From assembly GCA_003254905.1 (NCBI GenBank), contig QANU01099453.1, positions 1,360,060 to 1,424,059 of the forward strand: a stretch of DNA of 64,000 nucleotides. Direction: 5' to 3'. The notes beneath the pieces are model-generated. The model was given only the letters and a program-made list of their open reading frames with translations. It did no database searches and was not told where the DNA came from. Below are positions 11,611 to 24,900 of this stretch, one piece after another. The DNA is from Nissolia schottii. Lineage: Eukaryota > Streptophyta > Magnoliopsida > Fabales > Fabaceae. The translations under genes were made by a program, and so were the position numbers. Positions within the stretch are counted from its first letter, which is position 1. Each line of letters starts with the position of its first letter.

Positions 11611-14405
11611 GTGTAATGTGTATATTAAGGGGAACTGGTTGATGAGACCACAAGGCACTCATATGGTTCCAGCCTACTAGCCATATTTTGTGCATTGAAA
11701 TTATTTGATTTGACTCACTATGCTTACCCTTCCCACGTGCGTTCATCTGTTCACATGCTCCTGGGTCACATTATCATTTTGTTCCTATTCCATCTCACTG
11801 GGCCCCACACACATCCCTCTATTAATTCCTCCCCATGCTTCCTTCTGGGAAGCAATATCATCCCTCTTCACTCTTTCAGGGGAATTTGGCCTGAATAGTG
11901 TGTCATGTTCAAAACATGGCTTAGTGTGTCGGTTTAAGTTTGTGGAACCTTTGGCTTCAGACATTTTTTAACAGCTGAACCGAATCTGCTTGGGGTAACT
12001 AATAGCAACCACTAACGATATCTTTCGTTTAAATGTGTCCTAGTTTTAAATGGGATCCATGTTAGGAATTAGTTTCGTCAAATTTTGTTTTGCGTGATAA
12101 ATTTTTTCATCTTATATTAATGTTAATTGACTAAAATCAAGTTATAACTTGTAAGAAACTAGAGTTTTAACAATCATTTGATTTATGATAAACATTTTCA
12201 TCAACACCGTAATGAAAAGTATTAATATATCACACAAGATGACGTATCAGTGTTACATAAGTTTTGAAAATTAAAGAATGCTCCTTAAACTTATGTTTTT
12301 AAATGCAATTGTCATTCTGAGTTGTGGTGAGTGTCCTAAAGAAAATGTTCATTAAACATATAAAACAGTGCCCATGCCTTATTTCCTCTTTCAAAACATA
12401 TTATAAAATGACAGAGAGATGTTAAGGTGTATCCACTTTTTCATGTATTCAAATAGTAAAATTGGTGACCTCAAACGGATGACAGAATGACAGGCATGAG
12501 TTGTGGTAAATGGGAAGTTCATCGATATCAACATTATTCATAGTTGAAGCTAACATTATTCGTAAGAATGATAAGATAGGTCCATTGCCAAATTTATCTC
12601 CTAAGAATAAGGATTCCCCTAGGTTGTTAACCCATTTTTTTGTGTGGTTATTTTAGGAAATACTTCTTTGAAATGATGGTGAATTGGTGATAGAGTTGTA
12701 TTCGAGTTTTAGAACAGCACAAAAGTTCCTTCCTTAAATTCACAAATTGGTTATTTATCGTTGAAAACATCACTTTGAAACAAATATATTTTACAATTAT
12801 CTTCGCTTGCATATCTACAAGATGCATATTAAGTTGTGGTCACAAAAATTACAAATTGTCTTATTAATGCTTATGGCACAATGATAGAAATGAGAGAAAA
12901 GTTGTATTGATTGATCTCTGTACATGTATATATACAACTCTGTGATGCAGTACTAGAGGCAGTAACTGCCATAACTAACACGGTAACTAACTTCTACCCG
13001 ACTTAACTAACTACTAATTAAGTAAGGTAGCTTAACTAAATAATAAAATAAAATACATTTTATTTACACTAATATGTCCAAGTATGAAGATTACAAGTTG
13101 TGAATTGTTAATGGAAGTCTTAAGATTTCTAGATAACTTGTCAACAAATGGATTAAAACAATTTTCAACAATTTCAACTTATAGTTCTAATCCATTTTTG
13201 ATACAACTACACTTGGCACAAATTGCAAGCCAACTTGATCATAAATTACTATCCAAGTCGAAGTTCTATAAACTTCCAATAGCTTCTACAAATTTCGTAC
13301 AATGCCACTTGAATTTACTTCTTAGATTAAATGATGTCTTTTATATTATTCTATTTTCATGTTATGTTTATAAAAGGCCAAGCCGTATACCAAAGTTAGC
13401 ATGCCACCACAAGTTTACAATACTTATAAAATTCTCTTGTGAAATAGTGTGATTATCATCTTTTATTCTCTTCGTAAAAATCCTCTCTCTTTTTCTTTTT
13501 TTTAACATTTTGATCCAAAATTCACTAATGTATAGCGAGGGAATGACCTTTATCTATATATATATATTATATATATATATATATATAAAGTATAACTAAT
13601 AGTGGCGAGGAGTTTAAATAATATACTTAAAATCTTAGGTTCAAATCTTATTACGATTAATGTAATTTTTGACGTAAAAAAAAAAAAATCAGAGGTTAAT
13701 AGTAATTTGGATAGTAACAAACAGTTTAGATTTCACACACTATTTACAACACGTAAATAAATGAGGATTTCAAACACATACTTTCGTGATATCTCTCCAT
13801 ATATTCCAATAGTATCTAAAAAAGAGTCTCCAAATAACAATACTGATTATATGTAATGTATTTTAGTCCTCTTTAACTACTACACATTGGCATCTATAGT
13901 TTCAGTGGATTAGGATATTCTCAGTCTCAGTTTTGTCTTATATTTATTTAATATTAAAAGAAAAATAAAAACAACTTTAAAAACCCCTTCCTTTTTATAA
14001 TAATAAACAAATTAAGAAAAGCAGAAAAAAAGTCCACAGAACCAGTGGGGTTGAGCCATAAGCTGCCAAAGGAATCCCATTATCTGATTTGATTTGACCC
14101 TCATAGAGCAAACTCAAGAAGGAAACACTTACTAATAATTCCACTTGAAAAAGGTAGTAGCATACTATTGTCCTTCCCCATGCTTATCGTTAAGCAAGAT
14201 TGTCATTGCATGAGTTTGAAAAATAAAATCATGTAGCGAAGTTTTATGGAAAAACCCATTTTCCCTCGTCACTTTTTTGTCAAACCCAAAATCATTTAAT
14301 ACAACACTGCCATGTTATCCATAGAGCATGTTCTCTCCATATAATATCTGCCAGCTTTCATTTGCAATTGTGGAAAGCAGAGGTAATAGTGCCTCAAGGC
14401 TCAAG
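11611..14405. other. Intergenic DNA, no firm gene
   Basis: The frame at 13084-13452 looks long for this composition (122 codons) but has no recognisable domain. The stretch at about 12880-13080 has features seen in retroelement ends (ATGTATATATACAACTC, repeated AACTAACT), but no LTR pair can be shown. Confidence 0.4.
13555..13587. repeat. (TA)n microsatellite
   Basis: A run of alternating T and A with one interruption. Confidence 0.9.
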
Positions 14406-14686
14406 ATGAAGCTCATAGCGTTGTTTATCACAATCGTAGTGTTGACCCCTCAGTTGGTGGAGTAAGGGCCTCAGGGGTTGGTGGGAAATATGGCCAAGAG
14501 CAGAGAAACCGTGTTGGAAGGGGGAAAGTCATACAAGACAGTGAGAAAGAAAAGCTCAATACCAACAACTCAAAAACAAGTGTTGAAAGTGCAAACCACC
14601 ATGACAAGCTTAAAGTAAGCTACAAGAATGGGGATGAGACTTCTTACAAAGATGACAAGTTCAAGCACAGAATAGTGCATGCATGA
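14406..14686 (+). pseudogene. Possible small secreted-peptide gene, frame broken
   Basis: The ATG at 14406 opens a perfect signal-peptide-like run (MKLIALFITIVVLTPQLVE), then TAA at 14463. The next frame is open without interruption from 14462 to TGA at 14684-14686 (74 codons) and is hydrophilic, rich in Lys, Asn, Asp and Gly. One missing base near 14461 would explain the break. Alternatively GTAAGG at 14462 is a splice donor and the tail is intron. Signal peptide plus variable charged tail is the layout of plant peptide-hormone precursors, but I see no known peptide box at the end. Family unknown. Confidence 0.3.
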
Positions 14687-14873
14687 GATCTACACATGAT
14701 GTGCATACAAGTAGCAAATGAATAATAGGACTCTTTGGATGTAAGCGCTAGTAAGCTTGATTATTTACTTCAGTATCATAATGTCCAAAGTTATGTGCAT
14801 ATGGTTGACTTTGTTGCCTTGTATTTCATTGAATTTATGAACAATCCTAGCAAAGACAAGTCTGCCCCTCATA

Positions 14874-14972
14874 TTTAAACACACTCATAATAAAAATGAC
14901 TTTCATCAACTTTATTCAAAATACAGTCATTCATTTATGAGTCTTACCAACTTTATCATGAGTATGTCTAAA
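14874..14972. mobile_element. Short MITE-like inverted repeat, about 100 bp
   Basis: The left end TTTAAACACACTCATAATAAA matches the reverse complement of the right end, TTTAGACATACTCATGATAAA, at 18 of 21 bases. There is no coding sequence, and no clear target duplication. Confidence 0.45.
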
Positions 14973-15276
14973 AATGAAGTAATAAACTTGTGTCTATCTA
15001 ATAAGTTGCTCAGTTAGTAAAGAACATACTCATATCGTGAAGCGTCGACGTTTTTTTTGCATATAAAAGATCTCCAAAGTTGGAAATAGAGGGTTCCTGG
15101 TTCTCACAATGGCTTTCAACATGTCAGAGCTACAGAAAATGACAGAATTGTATCCCCTACTAACAAAAAAACCAAGTTTAGAAATAGATACTACAACCAT
15201 TAGTTAATCAAGTCTTGAAGTTAATACAAGCTTCCATGTACTTAAGTTCTAGTTTTCGATCTACAGATATTACAAC

Positions 15277-18236
15277 CTAAGATAGTCCTTCAACTCCTTG
15301 GTCTCCAACTGATTCACCATTAGGTGTCAAACCCCGAATCTTAACATCATAGTAAACTTCTTCCACTTTCCTTAGGTCATACTTCATGCCTGTCAATGGT
15401 GGAAAGATACCATCCAAACACAAGAGTGAGTACAAATTCTTTCCGAAAACAAATATTTTTGAGCAAATGAGAATTTTACTTGGTGAACGAAAAGGAAACA
15501 AATTGCAGTCAATCCTGCCTCTAGGATGTAGAAAATGGAAAACACACACACAACATGCGTGCACAAAAGGAGTGTTAAGCTGCGACATATGCTTGCTACT
15601 CTTCTTTATTGGGTAAGGGAGACATGTCTTTGATGTAAATGCCATTAAAGTTCATAGACCAATCTTATAAATGATGTTTCTCAGAAGTTTAGAACATTGA
15701 GAATGTAATGATAGCAACATTATATGATATCAGTCACTAACACAGTGACTGCAGGAAACAAAAATGATATATGCATGACAAGGTACACATAATTGCATAC
15801 CATCAAACTTCTTCCGCAGAAAATCATTTCGAAGATTAAGCATGCGGAATGCAGCATGGAGATCTGTTAAGAACTTCAGGACCTTCCTTGGACAATCATA
15901 GTCCCCAGCTGTCACTTGATTTACCACATACCTTGGCTGCAAGTCAAATACATAATGCAAAATTGGGTGAAACTGTACTCAATTTCTTTTCCAAAATAAG
16001 AACTAATTTGATAATCTATTTACTAGCAAGTCTCTCTAGTCTTCATTCCTCTTGATCAAATGGTTAAAAACATTAAGTGTAGTCAAATATCTTCTCCATT
16101 TTACCCAAGTAAATATGCACCAGACTAACAGTTAAAGGAAAAGAGTTCTTACCAATTCATTAGACATAAAACAGACACCTGCATGAAAAACATGTACACA
16201 TCAGTGTGTGGCAAAAAACTGAAATCTTGGTTGACTACGGAATCATATATGATTGGTCCAAATCAAAGGTTGGATATGTGATGCTACTGGGTTTTTGTTC
16301 TTCACATTGAAGAGTAAAAAGATTAACATTCATGATTTCTAAACCTATCCCGCAAGCCCTAATGACTACATATGTAAAGCATAACATTTGTTTATTGTGC
16401 TCCTTTGTCCTGAAAGCTCTACTATTCTAACTAATACATCCATTTAATAAAGACAATAATCATACTTAAATTGGTCGCTACTTAAAAGAAACTCCATTTA
16501 AAAAACAAAAGTGCGAGAAGATGATCATGTTCATCACAACTAATGATCATTACATAGAAACAAACAATTAATGCAATTAAAGACTTAGAACACTAACCTA
16601 CTAGGTAGTCTTCAACATCAAGAGCAAACTCCGAACTATTCACTGCAAAGTTGTTAACAAGAAACATAAAGAAGTTCTAAATCTCACAATGACCAGGAAT
16701 GACAATAAAGTAGAAGTTAACATAGTTGTCAAAAGGAAGATCAAATTTTAATACCACTTATTCTCAGTCACAATGACAGGAATGGGCATTGTACAAAGAG
16801 AAGAAGAACATGAAGAAGTTCGAATAATTATCAACTATAAATTGTTTATTAACTTCAAAAAATTCATTTTATTTTTTCCACCTTCCTTTTCAGATGTAAG
16901 ATTGCCTGAAGATGAAATTCAATCCGCACGGCATGTAGCGTAGCAGCTTATTTTCTAAAAGAGAGCAATTTGAGCCCCACAGTCCCCTACTGGTTACAAA
17001 CCGGACATGTATTCAATTAGTAATGATGTCAACATATGCATGAAAGCCTGCCTAAAGAACAAAAAATAAGCATGAATCATCTATTGACATGGAAGAGTAT
17101 TAATACATACAACCAAGTTTCTCCTCAGCTTCTTTGTGCTCGAGAAGGCTTCCTGTTTCAAGCCAGTGCATAAAAGTAAGCATCGAAACAACAGACTGCG
17201 TCTCACTCCTCCAATCACCATGATACCTATATTACATGGAAACAAAAGATAGGTCGCAGACCACAAAAAAGAAAACACTATCAAAGCAAGACTTAAGACA
17301 GTACATGAGCTCCTCTGAACTCAAAATCACCTATAGTATTGCCCAGGGCATCCTCCAAGAATTTCAGCAAGTTGCTTGTACTTCTCCTTTAGCACATTAA
17401 TCTGAGACTTGGCCTTCTCTAAAAGCTCTACTCAAATGGCAAAATCAGGTATCCATGAGAACAATAAGAGGGGGAAAAAAAACTATAAGCTACAAAAATT
17501 CAACATAGATTGAATTACTTGCGGAGTTGTCTCAAAACTCCCAAAAAAGAGTGAAAGGAAAACTACATTTTGGAATCAAAATTTCACAGCATCAACATGC
17601 AAAGGCAACAAAATTATGAACACTAACAGGCTTAATTTTGAAATATAATCTTTTTTCCCCCAAAAGTCGTGTGCTTTGGATTATATGCTATTTTGAACTA
17701 AAAAATAAGCTTAATCCAAGCACCCCACTAAACAAAAAATGCAGATTACAGTGAACCTGAAAAAATGCCGAAGACAAGATCCGATTTCTTATGCATTCTA
17801 CTGAACATTCAAAAAGGCAAATAGAGATAAACCGTTGGGGTTCAAAGAAAAAAGCAAGTTCATTTATTTCATTTTATCTGTTTCTGTTACCGGGATTGGG
17901 GCGAGATTGGTGAACGAGAAGGAGGCTAGCGTACATGAGCCTGGTGGTGGACTCAATCTCCGAAACCACGCTTCGAATTCGTTCCCGCAAGTTTCCCGAT
18001 TCTTCCAGCTGAGTCCTGAACGCCTCGAACTGCTTTTCCAGCGAATGGGACGGCGGAGCCGCCGTGAGGTCGCCGCTACCCGCCATTGAGGAGGAGGAGA
18101 TGTAAGAAACGGGGGATGAAGGGCGAAACGTTTCGATTCTGAGAAAGGGAGAGGAGGGTAGCGAAACGAGGAGGAAGGGGTTAGGGTTTAGGGAGCGGGA
18201 GATGGGGTAGCATGCGTTTCGAAACGCTGGTTTCAT
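15277..18236 (-). CDS. TSN: Translin (TSN), 7 coding exons
   Basis: Exons on the minus strand: 17891-18236, 17331-17427, 17114-17226, 16598-16642, 16153-16178, 15801-15936, 15277-15389. All introns are GT..AG and the phases close to 291 residues. Conserved translin blocks are evident: CPGQYYRYHGDWR, FMHWLETG, CFMSNEL, PRYVVNQVTAGDYDCPRKV, LNLRNDFLRKKFDGMKYDL and the VEEVYYDVKIRGL C-terminus. Translin is a helical RNA/DNA-binding protein that assembles with TRAX into the C3PO endoribonuclease; TRAX carries the catalytic site (family knowledge). Residues 1-50 are rich in Ser, Arg and Pro with few acids, like an organelle presequence. The conserved body starts near a second Met (residue 51, ATG at 18086). 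An in-frame ATG three codons further upstream (18245) could also be used. Exon 5 is only 26 bases. Confidence 0.93.
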
Positions 18237-18275
18237 AAATTGCATGGTTTTATTTTTTCTTTCTTCTTTTACCAA

Positions 18276-18952
18276 ATTGGTAAAGCTTTACATGTGTTCC
18301 TATCTACAATGAAAATGTTTATAGTTCCAGTTCAAAAAAATATTTGTTTTATTTATGAGTTTATAATTTATTTATTTGTTTTTTTATTCAGTAACACTCC
18401 TTACTCTCTATTCTTATCTCTCTGTGGTTTAATAAGAAACAAAAATTAATTCAAAAATTATTTTAAGACGAAAAAAATTTTAAATTTTTTATTTCATTTC
18501 TTTTCGTATTTTTGTTCTCAATCCCTTTGGATTCTTTGTCCCAACTCCCGATGCCCATATCACATGCATACTACCTTCGGTAACAATTTTTTTTTAAAAA
18601 ACAAATAGCTTATTTTTCCGAAAATTGTCTCCAAAATATTTTTATTATGAACTATTTTAAACTCAAAATAAGATAATATAAACATGCACTAGATTGGCTG
18701 AATCTTGCATCACATGTATGCTTATACATAGACAAGCACTAGTAAAAGCAAAAAAAAAAATGAAAAGAAATTACCTAAAATCCTAAATGGTAATGACACG
18801 CCTGCACTGCTAATCTCACTCAATTGGCTGAACCTTGAATCACATAGATATGCCAGTTGAAATGACAATAAGGCAAAGTGTATTTTATAAACATCTATGA
18901 ATTTGTACACTAGGATCATAGTCGAAGTATCATATGATATATCCTAAATTAA
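18276..18952. other. Spacer between translin 5' end and ABCG 3' end
   Basis: AT-rich, with no frame of note. It must hold the translin promoter and the ABCG 3' untranslated region, as both genes read on the minus strand. No convincing TATA box is visible. Confidence 0.5.
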
Positions 18953-21900
18953 TTACTTCTTTTGAGAAATAACGAGAGAAATGAAGGCCACAACTCTGGA
19001 AATTAGGCCATATAAAACGAGGACAATCAGACAAATAGGCCAATCCTCGAGTGCATAGCCTTTGCTCATCAATGAACCACACCGAGTTATCAGCCACACC
19101 CCAGTGTACCTGAGAATAAAGCACCACGTTGAAATAACTTTCTATGGCCAAAAAGAATTGAAACTATAATCAATTTCATGACATGGGCAATGCAGAGTAA
19201 ATAGCAGTTAGTGAAAAAAAAATGTACATTTCATATCAACTGCATAGTTTTTTCTCTTCTTCCTAAGCTAGGTATTTATTTAATTTCCCAAGGAGACAAT
19301 AAGCAAGTTCCAGAGGCATAGTAAATAGCAGATTATGACATTTCAATAAAAGCTATGAGTTGCCCACAATCCAAGGAGATTTAAATTAATAGATTATATG
19401 AGAACTCGTATTAACAAATTAAACGCTACATCTTAATTCATAACGTTAAGGTAATGTTCAAGGGACTTCATTACTCAGACTTAAAATTCTAATAGGATAC
19501 ACAAGAATTTGTGTGCTAATGTTTGTGTATGTGTTTCAAATGTACATGCATCTATGATGCACAAATACTTCAAAATAGCCCTTGTACCCATAATGTACTA
19601 GATACAAATAGTGTCAGATATTTTTTTGGTATTCTTAGTTATTATCCTAATAATGTGTTTTAAAAAATGTTGTATAGGTATATCATACTCGTACTTGTAT
19701 ATGTGCATCATAGATATGCATGAATGCATTTCACTCTGTACTCCATGAGAAGGAAGAGGAAAGAGAAGGTCACTGGTTTATACACAGACCTTTCAGCATT
19801 TGCAATGACAAAGGCCTCCAAAGCCCATTTTGGGTAGCAAAGCTTCATTAGGATCTTCATAAAGACAGTATCTTTGTTCTGGTTGGCAATGAGAGTCATA
19901 ACAACAGGAAGAAGCACTGACCACTGCAAAAAAGAAGAAACAAGTGCAAGTTAATATCAGCAACACCACGTAGTAAAAGAGAAATTCGTGTATGTTCCTA
20001 GAGCACATTTAATGCGTGCTCATGAGCATTATCAACCATTGATTTCTTACTTTTTATGTATTTTTTAAACACTATTAATCAAAATCAATGACTTATAATG
20101 CTCCTCGAGCGCGAATTAAATGTGCTCTAGGAACATATAATAATTTCTCGTAGCAAAAATGTTTTAGATGCATTGGTTATGATGATCCATACCAGCTGTG
20201 CAGGACCAGGAGCAAAGTAAATGGCTAATCCATAAGCGATGCCAGTCACACAGTACACCAGGCAAAGCAACACTGCATAGTTACTCATGAAGGTTGACCT
20301 TGGATTGCTGAAGAAATAGAACATGGAAAGATAAACCACAGGTTTGATGATTGTGTTGAAGAGATCAATTGTGTCTTTGGCCAGAAAATGAGCCAGGCTG
20401 CTTATCCCAGCTGCACTCTCCCTCCAGTATTGTAACTTATCCTGAGAAAATGATCTCAGTGCTCCAATCTTGCAAAGTAGAGCTGCAAACATGTATATGC
20501 AAAATGAATCAGGGAAGAGACAAACTGGAAAGCTTGTTAAACAAGCTTCGAGGTTTCCTTCTTTTGATCGAAATCACCAGCAGCCCACTGGACTCCACCT
20601 AACGGGTAAAGTTCTCCCAATGCTAGTTTTTTTCCATTCACAAGACTCGAACCCGAAACCTTGCTCAAGGGAAACAAGTGTTGAACCACTTGAACCAACC
20701 GGTATTGGTCTTCAAAATTTCCTTCTTTATAGGGTGTTCTTAGCACACAATTATAGTGCAATTACAAATGCTTCTAAAAATTTGGCATTAAAATCACCCC
20801 CAAAAGAAAATAAGAAAGAAAGGAATAGAATAGAATTCATTTTTAGAATCAGCAAAATGAGAGTCAGAGAGGTTTTCAACTTACAGACTGAAATGATAGT
20901 GAATGTGTAGCCAAGGGAGCCAAATGTTTCATCATTCACTTTAGTAAGTGTTCCCAAGATAGCACCAGCAACTAGTAAAAGGAGATAGTCCACTGCTTGT
21001 AATTTAGCTTCTCGCATCCGCTGCCTACCAAGCCTGAAAGCAAATGAACTTGATTAGTAACTAATCAATCCAATGGACACAGTAATAAATGACTCATAAC
21101 AGTCCAACAAGGATTAAAAAAAAAACTACTTCAAAGTTCAAAATGAGCTGTGAATTAGTCCAAACTTATTTCTTATTTTGCTTATAAAAAAAAAGCACGT
21201 TTTTACTTAACTCTATTCCATACAGCTTTATTGTTTTGTTTTAAGTTGCATCCAAGAAAGTCAATCCAAACGAGCTCTAAGCTTGACTAAAGGATGTAGA
21301 AATTCGTACCGGCCAAGAAAGTATTTATACTGCTGACCTATACTAGGAGTTTTTCGGTCAGATAAGTCCTTGGTTCTCAAGAAGATATCCTCTAGGCGAT
21401 CTCGTTGGTTCCGAACATTATTCTTCAGATCCTCCCAAAACTCTGTAAAAAAGGATTGCTCAGAAGCTTCATCAGCAATCTTTAATGACTGGCTTGTTTC
21501 AATCACACTTCCGGCAGCTGTGGTCGCAGCAATTTGATCAACAAAATGGAGCATATCCGGTGGTACTGCATATCCATTATGAAGCATCCATCTGACAGGG
21601 AGTTGTTCGTGAGTTACACCTGAACTTGGTTTCACTAGACCTTCCAGAATGTCAATGAAATGATCTGGAGGATTCATACGGTCCGGTACAGGGATTCCAA
21701 TGCCGGAAAAGTATTCTTCTACCATTTTCACAGGACCATGATATGCAGTAAGGCCACCTTTGGCTAGAAATATTATATCATCAAACATTCTAAACAAAGT
21801 GTAGCTGCATCACAACAAAACAAAAGTAAAAAATGAAAAACATATACATACGTTGGAATATTTGGAGAGCATGATAAAAATCCAAAGGTAAAGAAGACTG

Positions 21901-24900
21901 AGGATGTAAAGAAGCTCAATAATGCAGCATTTATTCTCTTGAATATGTTAACTTTAGCAGTTTTTTTCTCTTTTGCCTTAACCTCTAATATCCAAATTTC
22001 TGAGTATGTTGTCTAATCTAGTTCAAGTCGGTTCAATCTACTATGGCGTAAATTCCTAGCTTTTATATTTACAAGACTTAAGCTTGATATCTTGTTTTAG
22101 GGAAATGTGTACCAAACCATATTTGAACTTTTAGCAGATTGTTAGTTATAAGTGAACTTGATCAAAAATTAAATAAGTAGAGTGAGAGACAGAGAAAGAA
22201 ACATGTTAGTACCTAGGTTGGTGAAGTACCATGCAAATGTTTACTCCTTCAAGAGCTTCGCGTCGAAGGGCTTTAAGCAACAAACTGGAAGATGCACTGT
22301 CCAGGCCAGTGGTAGGCTCATCTAAGATCAATAAGGAAGGTTCCATCACCATCTCCAGCCCTACGTTGACACGCTTTCTTTGTCCTCCGGATATGCCTCG
22401 CTTCTCCACCGTCCCAACCAGAGAATCCCTCACTGGCTGGAGCCCCAAGGCCTCAATCACTCTTTCAACAATCAGAACCTTATCTGCTTTTATCATGTCT
22501 GCGGACAGTCTCCATTATCGATAAACAGCAGCCATTGGAATGAAGTAAGCAATTAGATGGGGGTAGAAACTTCAAATAAAACACGAGAGAAATGATTTAC
22601 TAAAAATTTAACTCAAAATAACTAGGAACTTGGTTATCATGTCACGCATTCAGTAAAACAAATGAATTATACAAGTAACAACAAATGTAATTCATACATC
22701 CAAAGCATTCAATATAGCAAAATTCCACAAGGTAAGTGATGCCAAGGTAAATCAGGTAGTCACCTGCATCTTGCACTGAAACGAAGATTTTCCTCCACTG
22801 TCAAGTTCCCATGCACAATATCATCTTGTGGCACAAAACCAGTAATCTTCTTATAGGAGTGAATGGATTCAGCTTTTCCATTAATTAGAATCGATCCTGT
22901 CACGTTGCACCCTCTTGCTTTTCCTACCAAAGCGGAAAGGAATGTGGTTTTGCCAGCACCTGAGGGGCCCATGACAGCCGAAACCCGGCCGGGCATGATC
23001 TTGCCAGTCACACACCTTAACAGATGCTTGTTCTTCCCTTTCAAAGTGAGAGTGAGGTCCTTGAAAGCCACCTCAATCACAGGCCTTTTCCTCACCTCCT
23101 CACCTTCGGTGGTGGCCATTGTGATCACTCCTGAGAATGTCAAGTTCTTGTTCTTCTCTTCCTGAGCCTTCTCCTTCTCAAGCTGGCCATAAGCATACCT
23201 CAAAATCTGGCTATTTGTATGCAATTGTTTCCCCTTTAGCACCTGCTTCTTGATGTTTTTATCTCCAATATTCAGGTCAAATCCATCCTGGCCATTAGGA
23301 TCATTCTCAAGGGAATTCATCATCTTGGATAGGTTGCTAGGTTCCTTCGTCTTGCCTTTTGAAGCCGCAGATGGTTGCACAACTGTGCCTGAAGTTTCTA
23401 GTTTAAGATCTGTTTGCTTTTGTGACTTTTTGCGCGAGAAGGTGCGAGAAAACTGATCCATCGCGCGCTTCTTGACGGCTTCCCTTGCTAGTTTCCACCT
23501 TTCGCGGGCTTGCGCAGTGTCTCTTGCATGCTTTGCTGCAGCTTCCCTTGATTTTGCTTGCCTTCTTTCTCGAGTGGCTAGAACTTGATCAGAACAGTTA
23601 TAAATGAAGATTAGGAGAATACTCAAACCCACCTACAAGGGGGAAAATAATGCCAAGGATGAAGAAATGGAACCTTGATACAGAAGGAATGCTTATCCCA
23701 TGCTGTGTTTCTTCATGTTACAGGATTAAGAGATTTAGAGCAGTGTGTATGCATCATAAACAACAAAAGCTATGGCAGTCAAACCTTCAAGAATAATCAC
23801 TCATGAATAAATTCTAGTAAACCTTCAAATTTTTGTCCTTAGAATTGGTAGCATTGGTCAAGTTCCTCCCTAGGTTATGGAAATAATCATATTAATCCTT
23901 GAAGTTGTCAAAAGTCAATCAAGTTAGTCCTTTAAAATCAGTCAAATTAGTCCTCGTAGGGATTAACTTGACAAGCATTTGACAACCTTAGGGACTAATA
24001 TAACAATTTCCATAATCAAAGGATGCACTTAACCGATGCTGACAACTTCAAGGATGAATTTGAAGGTTTACTTTTATAAAAACCTTGATATGGCATGAAA
24101 AAGAAAAATAAAGTCGGATGGAAGTTTTCAGTGCTAAATAACCAACGAACAAAGAGGAACTCAAAGATGATTTCATCCAATACTAGATTGAAATCTACTT
24201 ACAATAAGCATAGCGCCATAAGCATGCATATTTTGGTTTGCTGTGTTCGGATTACAGCTACTCAGCTGAATGCATGCTGCAAAAAGGAATTGATTCAAAG
24301 TGTGATTCTAATTGAATGTCCTCCATTCTCATGAAACAAACAAGTGCATGTAAATGGAAAGAATAGTAATATTCAATTATTGGTAAATAATTAACAGAAT
24401 CTTGCTAATTTCATCATGCCATTTATGCTGCCTGGTCCATAAAATTGAATCTAGAGTCAATTGAGCAAGTGGAGCTCTAGGTTTAGTTTCACAATTTAAG
24501 ATTTACTGTATAAAGCCTTCTTCGCCATAACCATGAATGCTCATCTTTACTCACAAGACATTGTTCATCATTTGGAGAGATATCATCTAGGCTAATCATA
24601 TAAATATTATTAACCATAGTCTATAAATTTGACTTTCGTATAATCTTTGCCTTCTGTAATGTAACAATTTGAATAAAAAATGACTCTTGACTGTATTTCC
24701 TTTATAACACAATTATTTCAAACACATGCAATGATTGGCATAAATTTAACCAAAGAAATTAGACTTACGCATCTGAACAGTTGTACCCATCCTGCAATAA
24801 TATCTGAAATTGGAGAGAACATTAATGATATCAAATGAGTGTGGAAATTCATCAATCAGGACCAGAAGCATGCAATGGACAGGAAAACTAGCAATATGTA

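Noticed and set aside
13084..13452. 122-codon frame
   Set aside because: No motif, no promoter or partner exon, and the composition is like the intergenic DNA around it. A retroelement scrap is possible but cannot be shown.
13640..13660. GGTTCAAATC B-box-like motif
   Set aside because: No A box at tRNA-like distance and no cloverleaf; the motif is common in AT-rich plant DNA.
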